Below, piece by piece: positions 39,807 through 48,316 of a DNA stretch of 64,000 nucleotides (its first letter is position 1; each line of letters opens with the position of its first letter). A model generated the notes under the pieces. It was given only the letters and a program-made list of their open reading frames with translations. It made no database searches and had not been told where the DNA came from. The stretch comes from Pseudomonas sp. K2I15. Its GTDB lineage: Bacteria; Pseudomonadota; Gammaproteobacteria; Pseudomonadales; Pseudomonadaceae. The position numbers and the translations under genes are program-made. Location: assembly GCF_002204795.1 (NCBI RefSeq), contig NZ_NIXO01000023.1, positions 1 to 64,000 of the forward strand. Reading direction: 5' to 3'.

Positions 39807-41111
39807 ATGCCTTTGACACGTAAAGCCTACCGTGCCGCCATCCTGCACAGCATCGCCGACCCTGCCGAGGTAGGCATCGAAGCCTCCTACGAGTATTTCG
39901 AAGACGGCCTGCTGGTGATCGACAACGGCCAGATCAGCGCCCTGGGCCACGCCAGCGAACTGCTCGCCAGCCTGCCCGCCGACATCGAAGTCACCCATTA
40001 TCAGGACGCGCTGATCACGCCCGGCCTGATCGACACCCATATTCACCTGCCGCAAACCGGCATGGTCGGTGCCTATGGCGAGCAACTGCTCGACTGGCTC
40101 AACACCTACACCTTCCCGTGTGAAAGCCAGTTTGCCGACAAGGCCCACGCCGAAGAAGTCGCGGATATTTTCATCAAGGAACTGCTGCGTAACGGCACCA
40201 CCACGGCCCTGGTATTCGGCAGCGTGCACCCGCAGTCGGTGAATTCGTTTTTTGAAGCGGCCGAGAAGCTCGACCTGCGGATGATCGCCGGCAAGGTGAT
40301 GATGGACCGCAACGCGCCGGACTACCTGACCGACACTGCCGAATCCGGCTACCAGGAAAGCAAGGCACTGATCGAACGCTGGCACGGCAAGGGCCGTTTG
40401 CACTACGCGGTGACGCCACGTTTCGCACCGACCAGTACGCCTGAACAATTGACCCTCGCCGGGCAGTTGCTGGGGGAATACCCGGACCTGTACATGCAGA
40501 CCCACATCAGTGAAAACCTGCAGGAAGTGGAATGGGTGAAAGCGCTGTTCCCGGAGCGCAGCGGCTACCTGGACGTGTACGACCATTACAAACTGCTGGG
40601 TGAGCGCTCGGTGTTCGCCCACGGTGTGCACCTGTGCGATGACGAGTGCGCGCGGCTGGCAGAAGCCGGTTCGGCTGTGGCGTTCTGCCCGACTTCAAAC
40701 TTCTTCCTGGGCAGCGGGTTGTTCAACCTGCCGATGGCCGAGAAGCACAAGCTGAATGTCGGCCTGGGTACGGATGTCGGTGGCGGCACCAGCTTCTCGC
40801 TGCTGCAAACCCTGAACGAAGCGTACAAGGTGATGCAGTTGCAAGGCGCGCGCTTGAGCCCGTTCAAGTCGCTGTACCTCGCGACCCTGGGTGGCGCGCG
40901 GGCGCTGCGGTTGGAAGACAAGATCGGCACGCTTCAGCCGGGTACTGATGCAGACTTTTTGGTGATGGATTACAACGCCACGCCGCTGCTCAGCTATCGC
41001 CTGAAGCAGGCGAACAACATCGCCGAGACGCTGTTTGTACTGATGACGCTGGGGGATGACCGGGCAGTGTTGCAGACGTATGCGGCGGGGCAGCTCGTGC
41101 ATCAACGCTGA
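39807..41111 (+). CDS. guaD: Guanine deaminase
   Basis: GuaD hydrolyses guanine to xanthine and ammonia, feeding xanthine dehydrogenase. The 434-residue amidohydrolase has the metal motif DTHIHLPQ near residue 75, further ligands in HISEN near 235 and FAHGVHL near 270, and the aspartate in GLGTDVGGG near 320. The frame is open to 39753, but ATG 39807 avoids overlap with xdhC and begins MPLTRKAYRAAIL as in relatives. Together with xdhABC it makes guanine and hypoxanthine into urate; no uricase gene is present here. Confidence 0.96.
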   Translation: MPLTRKAYRAAILHSIADPAEVGIEASYEYFEDGLLVIDNGQISALGHASELLASLPADIEVTHYQDALITPGLIDTHIHLPQTGMVGAYGEQLLDWLNTYTFPCESQFADKAHAEEVADIFIKELLRNGTTTALVFGSVHPQSVNSFFEAAEKLDLRMIAGKVMMDRNAPDYLTDTAESGYQESKALIERWHGKGRLHYAVTPRFAPTSTPEQLTLAGQLLGEYPDLYMQTHISENLQEVEWVKALFPERSGYLDVYDHYKLLGERSVFAHGVHLCDDECARLAEAGSAVAFCPTSNFFLGSGLFNLPMAEKHKLNVGLGTDVGGGTSFSLLQTLNEAYKVMQLQGARLSPFKSLYLATLGGARALRLEDKIGTLQPGTDADFLVMDYNATPLLSYRLKQANNIAETLFVLMTLGDDRAVLQTYAAGQLVHQR

Positions 41112-41131
41112 TTCAGCAAACACCCCAAAAC

Positions 41132-41223
41132 AAATGTGGGAGCTGGCTTGCCTGCGATGCACACACCTCGGTGTATCAGTGATACCGAGGTGATGCTATC
41201 GCAGGCAAGCCAGCTCCCACATT
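41132..41223. repeat. Paired repeat, second REP type
   Basis: Arms AAATGTGGGAGCTGGCTTGC (plus CTGCGAT) and the inverse flank an inner ACCTCGGTGTATC/GATACCGAGGT hairpin. The arm differs from the GCGGGCTTGCTCGCGAA type in its centre. It lies between convergent guaD and the GntR gene. Confidence 0.9.
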
Positions 41224-41234
41224 TTTGATCGGGT

Positions 41235-41999
41235 TTACAACTTTACAGACGAGCGCCCTGGCTTCTTGGTCTGCAACAAATGCGAGAACACCGCGTGCAG
41301 GTCATCCGACGCACTTTCCTCATCGAGGTTGAGCTTGCTGTCGATGTGATCCATGTGGTGCATCATCAGGTTCACCGCCAAATCCGCATCCCGCGCTTCG
41401 ATCGCGTCGATCAACTGGGTGTGCTCATCGTAGGAACAGTGCGAGCGGTTGCCGCTTTCGTACTGGGCGATGATTAATGAGGTCTGGGACACCAGGCTGC
41501 GCTGGAAGCTGATCAGCGGGGCATTCTTCGCCGCTTCGGCCAGCTTCAGGTGGAACTCGCCGGAAAGCCGGATACCCGCCCCGCGATCACCCCGGGAAAA
41601 GCTGTCGCGCTCATCGTTGACCATCTGCCGCAGCTCGGCCAGTTGCTCGGCCGTGGCATGCTGCACCGCCAATTCAGTGATCGCGCGCTCCACCAGGCGC
41701 CGGGCGAGGAACACCTGGCGGGCTTCCTCGACACTCGGGCTGGCCACTACCGCGCCGCGATTGGGCCGCAGCAGTACCACGCCTTCATGGGCCAGGCGCG
41801 ACAGCGCGCGGCGAATGATGGTGCGGCTCACGCCGAAGATTTCGCCCAGTGCTTCTTCACTCAATTTGGTACCGGGCGCCAGGCGTTGTTCGAGGATCGC
41901 CTCGAAGATATGCGCGTAGACGATATCGTCCTGGGTTCCACTGCGACCGGCCTTACCGGCTCGCGGTTGTTTCTTGAGGGGCTGCAACTGTTCGTTCAT
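41235..41999 (-). CDS. GntR-family regulator (FadR/FCD subfamily)
   Basis: The 254-residue protein begins with a Lys/Arg-rich tail, then a winged helix (DIVYAHIFEAILEQRLAPGTKL and SRTIIRRALSRLAHEGVV) and an FCD domain with likely metal-binding His (EFHLKLAE near 145, HTQLIDAI near 200). The ATG at 41999 is preferred to the in-frame codon at 42053. It is convergent to guaD and divergent from the BenE-type transporter. Probable roles are control of the transporter, of guaD-xdh, or both. Confidence 0.9.
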   Translation of the reverse strand: MNEQLQPLKKQPRAGKAGRSGTQDDIVYAHIFEAILEQRLAPGTKLSEEALGEIFGVSRTIIRRALSRLAHEGVVLLRPNRGAVVASPSVEEARQVFLARRLVERAITELAVQHATAEQLAELRQMVNDERDSFSRGDRGAGIRLSGEFHLKLAEAAKNAPLISFQRSLVSQTSLIIAQYESGNRSHCSYDEHTQLIDAIEARDADLAVNLMMHHMDHIDSKLNLDEESASDDLHAVFSHLLQTKKPGRSSVKL

Positions 42000-42092
42000 G
42001 GGCACTCGGGTCGGGAGAACGGCGGCGAATTGACGTTGACTGTAATACGGCACAGAGGGTCACTGGCAAGTATCGCGTAAAATCAGCGCACA

Positions 42093-42102
42093 TTGTACAC
42101 AA
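42093..42102. promoter_or_regulatory. Candidate GntR operator
   Basis: TTGTACACAA is a TTGT-N2-ACAA inverted repeat in the gap between the GntR gene and the benE-like gene. Its position about 94 bp before the GntR start fits autoregulation. One short site in AT-poor DNA can arise by chance. Confidence 0.35.
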
Positions 42103-42199
42103 CCCACTGCGCCAACACACTGTACGGCTGTTTGCGCCGCCGGCTGTATTGCAATGAATCATTACGTTTGAGTTTAGGCTTGATTCCACATTTTCTCCT

Positions 42200-42302
42200 T
42201 TGTAGGAGCGAGCTTGCTCGCGAAAAACCTGAGGGCGCCGTTGGGTGTCAGCAAACCAGCGTCATCGTTAACGACCTTCGCGAGCAAGCTCCCTCCTGCA
42301 AA
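42200..42302. repeat. Divergent REP-like pair
   Basis: TTGTAGGAGCGAGCTTGCTC (plus GCGAA) and TTCGCGAGCAAGCTCCCTCC (plus TGCAA) flank a spacer with CGTCATCGTTAACGACC. It resembles the element at 25526-25627. Confidence 0.8.
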
Positions 42303-42331
42303 AACAGCCCGGTAAAAGGAACACCGCCCCA

Positions 42332-43522
42332 ATGTCCGACCTCCCCCAAGCGCGATTACGCCCACTGGCCGACACTTCGCCTTCGGCCATCGTCGCCGGT
42401 TTCATTGCCATGATGACCGGCTACACCAGCTCCCTGGTACTGATGTTTCAGGCAGGCCAGGCCGCCGGCCTGACTACAGCGCAGATTTCCTCGTGGATCT
42501 GGGCGATCTCCATCGGCATGTCGGTGTGCAGCATTGGCTTGTCCCTGCGCTATCGCACGCCGATCACCATTGCCTGGTCCACACCGGGCGCGGCGCTGTT
42601 GATCACCAGCCTGGGTGGCGTGAGTTACGGCGAGGCCATTGGCGCCTATATCACCTGCGCGGTGCTGGTGACGATCTGCGGGCTGACCGGTAGCTTCGAA
42701 AAACTCGTCAAGCGCATCCCGGCTTCCCTGGCAGCCGCCTTGCTGGCGGGGATTCTGTTCAAGATCGGCAGCGAGATTTTCGTCGCCGCGCAGCACCGTA
42801 CCGGGCTGGTGTTGGGGATGTTCTTCACTTACCTGATCATCAAGCGCCTGTCGCCGCGTTATGCGGTGCTCGCGGCATTGCTGATCGGCACTGCGTTGTC
42901 CGGCCTGATGGGGCTGCTGGACTTCAGCGGTTTCCACCTCGAAGTGGCAACGCCGGTGTGGACCACGCCGCACTTCTCCCTGGCCGCGACCATCAGCATC
43001 GGCATCCCGCTGTTCGTGGTGGCCATGACCTCGCAAAACATGCCCGGGGTCGCGGTGTTGCGAGCCGATGGCTATAACGTGCCGGCTTCACCCTTGATCA
43101 CCACCACCGGCCTGGCCTCACTGGTGCTGGCGCCGTTTGGCTCCCATGGCATCAACCTGGCGGCCATCAGTGCGGCGATCTGCACCGGGCCCCACGCCCA
43201 TGAGGATCGCAACAAGCGCTATACCGCCGCGGTCTGGTGCGGGATTTTCTACGGGGTTGCCGGGGTGTTTGGCGCGACGCTGGCCGCGCTGTTCGCAGCC
43301 CTGCCCAAGGAACTGGTGCTGTCGATTGCGGCACTGGCGTTGTTTGGCTCGATCATCAATGGCCTGAGCATCGCCATGAATGAGCCAAGGGAGCGGGAAG
43401 CAGCGCTGATCACCTTTATGGTCACCGCGTCAGGGTTGACGTTGTTTTCCATCGGTTCGGCGTTCTGGGGGATTGTCGCGGGGGTGTTGACGCTGGTGAT
43501 TCTGAACTGGCGCAAGGCCTGA
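42332..43522 (+). CDS. BenE-family (benzoate/H+ symporter-like) transporter
   Basis: This 396-residue integral membrane protein has about 12-14 hydrophobic segments. BenE signatures are FIAMMTGYTSSLVLMFQAG near the start, AWSTPGAALL near residue 85 and VAMTSQNMPGVAVLRADGY near residue 230. BenE proteins share the UraA-like fold with nucleobase transporters. Here it is divergent from a GntR regulator next to xdh-guaD, and no benzoate-degradation gene is present. A purine or related substrate is therefore possible but unproven; benzoate or another aromatic acid remains the family default. AAGGA lies about 11 bases before the ATG. Confidence 0.88.
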   Translation: MSDLPQARLRPLADTSPSAIVAGFIAMMTGYTSSLVLMFQAGQAAGLTTAQISSWIWAISIGMSVCSIGLSLRYRTPITIAWSTPGAALLITSLGGVSYGEAIGAYITCAVLVTICGLTGSFEKLVKRIPASLAAALLAGILFKIGSEIFVAAQHRTGLVLGMFFTYLIIKRLSPRYAVLAALLIGTALSGLMGLLDFSGFHLEVATPVWTTPHFSLAATISIGIPLFVVAMTSQNMPGVAVLRADGYNVPASPLITTTGLASLVLAPFGSHGINLAAISAAICTGPHAHEDRNKRYTAAVWCGIFYGVAGVFGATLAALFAALPKELVLSIAALALFGSIINGLSIAMNEPREREAALITFMVTASGLTLFSIGSAFWGIVAGVLTLVILNWRKA

Positions 43523-43542
43523 TTCTTTAGGACCCGGTAACG

Positions 43543-43570
43543 AAAAAGCGACCCGGGCGGGTCGCTTTTT
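43543..43570. terminator. Bidirectional intrinsic terminator
   Basis: AAAAAGCGACCCGGGC and its complement GGGTCGCTTTTT form a strong stem with A and T runs on both sides. It can end both the benE-like gene and yggL. Confidence 0.9.
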
Positions 43571-43577
43571 CATGACA

Positions 43578-43922
43578 TCAGACTGCCGGGTTGATCGGCT
43601 TTTCTGGATGCCAAGCGTCCAACAGGGCGCTGACTTCAACGCGGGTCAGCTCTGGACGAGCCTTCAGCCACGCTTCAACAGCGGCACGCTGCTCTTCGTT
43701 GACCGAACCACGGGTGGCTTTGCAAACCAGACCGAAGTCATCACCGCCGACGTAGTCCAGGCCGTTGCCGTCCATCGCTTCAGTCAGGAATGCTTCGAGG
43801 AAAGCGTCAACCGCTTCATCGTCCAAACCTTCTTTGAAGTCCAGGTTCAGTTCGAAACCCAGCTCTTGAAATTCATCAACGCACAGTTTTTTGCGCAGAC
43901 GCCGGGAACGGTTAGTCGCCAT
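43578..43922 (-). CDS. yggL: YggL family 50S ribosome-binding protein
   Basis: The 114-residue protein matches the YggL (DUF469) family: RRLRKKLCVDEFQELGFEL at the start, then GGDDFGLVC and VEAWLKARPEL. E. coli YggL binds the 50S subunit and has been linked to ribosome maturation. AGAGGA lies 8 bases before the ATG. It is a single gene between a terminator and dacB. The 43923-44159 gap holds no other recognised element. Confidence 0.93.
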   Translation of the reverse strand: MATNRSRRLRKKLCVDEFQELGFELNLDFKEGLDDEAVDAFLEAFLTEAMDGNGLDYVGGDDFGLVCKATRGSVNEEQRAAVEAWLKARPELTRVEVSALLDAWHPEKPINPAV

Positions 43923-44159
43923 TGGAACAATCCTCTTAAGTAATAACGGGCCGCACTTTAGCAGTTTAAGCAGGCTTTTGCCCGATTCTCTGGGACGAGC
44001 GGCAGAGTGCCAGTAAAAAAAACCGCGAATAGCAGCTATCGTTCAGGCACAAGTGCGACTGCCTTGGGGCATAATGCCGACACTTTCATGACCATTGAGG
44101 GATTTTTCGTACATACCCCTCACGTTTTTTACCCCCTCAGCAGTAGGGTTTTAATTCTT

Positions 44160-45620
44160 ATGATCAAATCTTTGCGTCCACTGTTACTGGCCAGTTTTCT
44201 TCTACCCCTGACCTTTTCCGTTACTGCCGCCCCGATCAACACTTCCCTGCCGCCCAAAGTCCAGGAAGCCCTCCAGAAAGCCAAGCTGCAAAACAACGCC
44301 TTGTCCCTGGTGATGATTCCCCTCAATGGCCCGGGCACCCCTACCGTATTCAACGCCGACGTATCGGTGAACCCTGCCTCTACCATGAAGCTGGTCACCA
44401 CCTACGCAGCCCTGGAAATGCTCGGCCCCAACCACCAGTGGAAGACCGAGTTCTACACCGACGGCACCCTGAGCGGCGGCATCCTGAACGGTAACCTGTA
44501 CCTCAAGGGCGGCGGCGACCCCAAGCTGAACATGGAGAAACTCTGGCTGCTGATGCGCGACCTGCGGGCCAACGGCGTGCAGCAAGTGACCGGCGACCTG
44601 GTACTGGACCGCGGCTTCTTCATCCCGCCGCAACTGCCGGAGTTCAATGACGACGGCAACGACGAGAACAAGCCATTCCTGGTCAAGCCCGATGCCCTGA
44701 TGGTCAACCTCAAGGCGCTGCGCTTCGTCACCCGCAATGATTCGGGCAAGGTGCTGGTGTCGGTCGAGCCGCCGATTGCGAGCATTCGCATCGACAACCA
44801 GGTCAAGGTCTCCAACGCCAAGCAATGCACCGGCGATGTGCGCTACAGCCCGATGACCGCCACCGATGGCAGCGTCACCGTGACCGTCAGCGGCCAATTG
44901 GCGGATGGCTGCAGCTCGCAGACCTATCTGTCATTGCTGGACCACGCCACCTACACCGCCGGCGCCGTTCGGGCGATCTGGAAGGAACTGGGCGGCAGCA
45001 TTCAGGGCCGCGATATCCAGGCGCCGGTGCCGAAGAATGCCAAAGTGCTGGCCCGGGCGTTCTCGCCGGACCTGGCGGAAATCATCCGCGACATCAACAA
45101 ATACAGTAACAACACCATGGCCCAGCAGTTGTTCCTGAGCCTGGGCGCGCAGTTCCGCACCGATGCCGACGGCGACGACGCCAAGGCAGCCCAGCGCGTG
45201 GTGCGCCAGTGGCTGGCGAAAAAAGGCATCACCGCGCCGCACCTGGTGATGGAGAACGGTTCGGGCCTGTCCCGTGCCGAACGGGTCAGCGCCCGCGAGA
45301 TGGCGACCATGCTGCAAGCCGCGTGGAGAAGCCCGTACGCGGCGGAATACATCAGCTCGCTGCCGATTGCCGGCACCGACGGCACTATGCGTAAACGCCT
45401 GAAGACCACCGCCATGCGCGGTGAAGCCCACGTCAAGACCGGCACCCTGAACACCGTGCGGGCAATTGCCGGGTTCAGCCGCGACAACAACGGCAATACC
45501 TGGGCGGTGGTGGCGATTCTCAACGATACAAAACCGTGGGGCGCTTCTTCGGTGCTGGACCAGGTGCTGCTGGACCTGTATCGCCAGCCGAAGCTGGCGG
45601 CCGCTGCGCCGGTTCTATAA
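44160..45620 (+). CDS. dacB: D-alanyl-D-alanine carboxypeptidase/endopeptidase (PBP4)
   Basis: DacB is a periplasmic class C low-mass penicillin-binding protein that cleaves D-Ala-D-Ala ends and peptide cross-links in murein. The 486-residue precursor has a signal peptide (LLLASFLLPLTFSVTAA). The active-site motifs are STMK near residue 77, SNN near 317 and KTGT near 428, with the large insert typical of PBP4 between the first two. The frame is open upstream to 44007, but only the ATG at 44160 places the signal peptide at the N-terminus. Confidence 0.95.
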   Translation: MIKSLRPLLLASFLLPLTFSVTAAPINTSLPPKVQEALQKAKLQNNALSLVMIPLNGPGTPTVFNADVSVNPASTMKLVTTYAALEMLGPNHQWKTEFYTDGTLSGGILNGNLYLKGGGDPKLNMEKLWLLMRDLRANGVQQVTGDLVLDRGFFIPPQLPEFNDDGNDENKPFLVKPDALMVNLKALRFVTRNDSGKVLVSVEPPIASIRIDNQVKVSNAKQCTGDVRYSPMTATDGSVTVTVSGQLADGCSSQTYLSLLDHATYTAGAVRAIWKELGGSIQGRDIQAPVPKNAKVLARAFSPDLAEIIRDINKYSNNTMAQQLFLSLGAQFRTDADGDDAKAAQRVVRQWLAKKGITAPHLVMENGSGLSRAERVSAREMATMLQAAWRSPYAAEYISSLPIAGTDGTMRKRLKTTAMRGEAHVKTGTLNTVRAIAGFSRDNNGNTWAVVAILNDTKPWGASSVLDQVLLDLYRQPKLAAAAPVL

Positions 45621-45638
45621 CGGTCACCGAAGATCAAA

Positions 45639-45745
45639 TGTGGGAGCTGTCGAGCTTTAGCGAGGCTGCGATGCAGGCGCCGCGGTGCATCAGGTACACC
45701 GCGGTGATCCTATCGCAGCCTCGCTAAAGCTCGACAGCTCCCACA
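45639..45745. repeat. Long near-perfect inverted repeat
   Basis: TGTGGGAGCTGTCGAGCTTT (plus AGCGAGGCTGCGAT) and its inverse form a stem of about 34 bp, with a second inner hairpin CACCGCGGTG. It lies between convergent dacB and the GGDEF gene. The arm is a third variant of the GTGGGAGC repeats. Confidence 0.92.
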
Positions 45746-45777
45746 CTGATGTCTATCCACTTGAATAGCCGGGCACT

Positions 45778-48177
45778 TCAAGCAAGCGCCCGCTCTGCCT
45801 CAACTCTATCCCTGCCCGCCTGCTTCGCCGCATACACCCCCGAATCCGCCCGCAGCAACAAGCCGTCAACGCCCTCCTCGACTCGCCAACTGGCCACCCC
45901 AAAACTGGCGGTCACGGTACCGACACCTTCCATCGGCGCACCGCGCAACGCTTGCCACAACTCCAGCGCAACACTGAAGGCCTGGCTGCCGTCGGTATTG
46001 GGGCACAGCACCACGAACTCCTCGCCCCCCAGCCGGCAAAACACATCCGTGCGCCGCAACCGCTGGCCGATGCGCCGGCACAACTCCTTGAGCACTTCAT
46101 CGCCCACTGCATGGCCGTGCTGGTCGTTGATACGCTTGAAGTGGTCGATGTCAAGCATGATCACCGACAACGACCCCGAGGCGCGCTTTACCCGGACCAT
46201 CTCGGCTTTCAGGCGGTCCTGGAAGTAGCGCCGGTTATGAATGCCCGTCAGCGAGTCGGTAATTGACAACGCCCGTAGCTCTTCCTCCACCCGCTTGAGA
46301 TCGGAAATATCCGATACATAGCCATGCCATAACGTACCTCCGCCGGGCAGCTCTTCCGGTGTCGCTTCACCGCGAACCCAGCGCAGCCCTCGCAGGGGCA
46401 ATTGCACCCGGTACTCTTCACGCCAATGGCTCAGTTGCAGGGTAGACAAGCGAATGGACTCGCGTACCCGTTCGACGTCCTGGGGATGAATACGCTCAAA
46501 CACCTTTCTCGCATCCTGCTGCAACAGCCCCGGCTCGATTTCGTAGATATCGCGAATACCGTCACTGGCATAAAGGAAACGCGAGATGCCGTTCGGCTCC
46601 AGGATGAACTGGAAAATACCGCCGGGCACGTGGGCACTCAGTTTCTTCAGCAGGCGGTCTCGCGCAGCCAGTGCCTCATAGGCGCGCTTTTGCTCGGTGA
46701 CATCCAGGCAGATCGCCAGGTACCCGACCCACAGGCCATGCTCATCCAGCAACACGGTGGCGAGCATGTTCACCGTCAGTTGGCTCCCGTCCTTGCGCAC
46801 CAGCGTCCACTCGCTGGCCTCATGCTCCGCATCGGCGCCGTCCACCAGCATCGCCTGGCCTGGCGCGATGCGCTTGCCCAGTGCCGCGCTCAACTGAACA
46901 GCACGGGCTTCCAGCTCGGGTGCTAGGTGCAGGCTCTCGAGGGTCAGGTGGCCCAATACCTCATCCGCCTCAAAGCCCAGCATCTGCTCGGCGCCGGCGT
47001 TGAAGGTGGTGATCACACCGCGCAGGTCGGTGGCAATGATCGCCACTTGGGTTGCCGCATTGAGCACACTGCGCAGTTGACCGTGGGTGCCCCGCAGTTC
47101 CTGTTCACGCTGACGCAATTGGGCGGTGCGCTGTTCTACCAGCTTCAATGCGCGTTGGCGCTGGCTGACCAACACATAGAGCAACGCACTGAGCAGCAGG
47201 CTCAGCAGGCTGCCCATGACCAGGATACTGAACAGCGAAGAACGATTGCCCTGCTGGAACACCTGGCTGGGGCGCAGGTTCAAGGTGTAGATGTGGTCAC
47301 CCAGCGTCAGCCGGCGTGCGGCCATCAGGTCGCTGTCTGCCAGGGCGTTATTGGATTCAAACAGCACCCGTTTTTCTGCGTCGGAGGTGTCGACGATCTG
47401 CATCACCAGGTTGTCCCGAGCAGCCTTGGGCAAGCCATCGGCCACCAGCTGGCGCATGCTGATCACCGCCATCACGTAGCCGTAAGGTTCACTGATGGGC
47501 GCTTGTGTCGTCCGTGCCCGGCTGACCGGCGCCACCAGCAGCACGCCCATGGCGTAGGCAGGCTCCACACCCACCAGTTGCATGGGCTGGGACACCGCCA
47601 TTTTCCCGGACTGTTGCGCACGCTCCACCGCCGAACGCCGCAGGGGTTGGGCCAACAGGTCAAAACCCAATGGCGAGCCGAGCAGGCTCTGGGTCTGGCT
47701 GTAGAGCACCGGCACATACTCATCGCGATCAGTGGCCGGGGTCAATTCGCCTGCAGCGTTCAATTCGCGAATGGAGAAACTCGCGCCGCGCTCAGCCGTG
47801 ATCTCCTGCTCAAACGCGCTGCGCTGGCCACGCAAAACACGGGGCGCCCAGGCATACGCGCGGGCACGCAACAACAGGGGCTGCGCGAAACCGTCGAACT
47901 CTTCGCGAGAGACCGTATTGGAATTGACGAAGAACCGTCGCAGGCTGCCCAGGCGTTGTTCCTGGTCTTCGAAACGTTCCTGGAGGCGGCTGTAACGCTC
48001 GTTGACCAGTAACTCAAAGCGCTGGCGCAACTGCTGCTGGTAGAGATCGGAGGCGGCCCAGGTGACGATGATCGTCAGTGCGATACCAACCAGAAACACT
48101 ACCACCGCCACCAGCCACGCCGACACCTGCTCATTGATAAAGCCTAGGATTTTCGGGCGGACGGCATGCAGCGGCAT
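45778..48177 (-). CDS. Membrane-bound CHASE-PAS-GGDEF diguanylate cyclase
   Basis: The 799-residue protein has an N-terminal membrane helix (about 18-40), a periplasmic CHASE-like sensor domain (about 75-285) and a second membrane helix (about 305-330). A short coiled coil, two PAS/PAC domains (about 365-490 and 500-625) and a GGDEF domain follow. The catalytic motif is RLGGEEF, which is active-type, and no RxxD inhibitory site was checked in detail. It should make c-di-GMP in response to an external signal. The ATG at 48177 is used; a TTG two codons earlier is also open. The ribosome site is weak. Confidence 0.92.
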   Translation of the reverse strand: MPLHAVRPKILGFINEQVSAWLVAVVVFLVGIALTIIVTWAASDLYQQQLRQRFELLVNERYSRLQERFEDQEQRLGSLRRFFVNSNTVSREEFDGFAQPLLLRARAYAWAPRVLRGQRSAFEQEITAERGASFSIRELNAAGELTPATDRDEYVPVLYSQTQSLLGSPLGFDLLAQPLRRSAVERAQQSGKMAVSQPMQLVGVEPAYAMGVLLVAPVSRARTTQAPISEPYGYVMAVISMRQLVADGLPKAARDNLVMQIVDTSDAEKRVLFESNNALADSDLMAARRLTLGDHIYTLNLRPSQVFQQGNRSSLFSILVMGSLLSLLLSALLYVLVSQRQRALKLVEQRTAQLRQREQELRGTHGQLRSVLNAATQVAIIATDLRGVITTFNAGAEQMLGFEADEVLGHLTLESLHLAPELEARAVQLSAALGKRIAPGQAMLVDGADAEHEASEWTLVRKDGSQLTVNMLATVLLDEHGLWVGYLAICLDVTEQKRAYEALAARDRLLKKLSAHVPGGIFQFILEPNGISRFLYASDGIRDIYEIEPGLLQQDARKVFERIHPQDVERVRESIRLSTLQLSHWREEYRVQLPLRGLRWVRGEATPEELPGGGTLWHGYVSDISDLKRVEEELRALSITDSLTGIHNRRYFQDRLKAEMVRVKRASGSLSVIMLDIDHFKRINDQHGHAVGDEVLKELCRRIGQRLRRTDVFCRLGGEEFVVLCPNTDGSQAFSVALELWQALRGAPMEGVGTVTASFGVASWRVEEGVDGLLLRADSGVYAAKQAGRDRVEAERALA

Positions 48178-48263
48178 AGACAAGACTCGGAACGCCAGCG
48201 TGCGGGTGCGTCACTTTGGCCAGGCCTTAAGTTATAGCCACAGGACTTACGTTTGACCAGCGC

Positions 48264-48304
48264 AAAAAAGCCGCAAGGCCGGAATAATCCAGGCTTGCGG
48301 CTTT
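48264..48304 (-). terminator. Intrinsic terminator after rlmKL
   Basis: On the minus strand AAAGCCGCAAG and CTTGCGGCTTT form the stem, followed by a run of six T. It lies 13 bp past the rlmKL stop. Confidence 0.88.
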
Positions 48305-48316
48305 AGAAGGGTGCGA

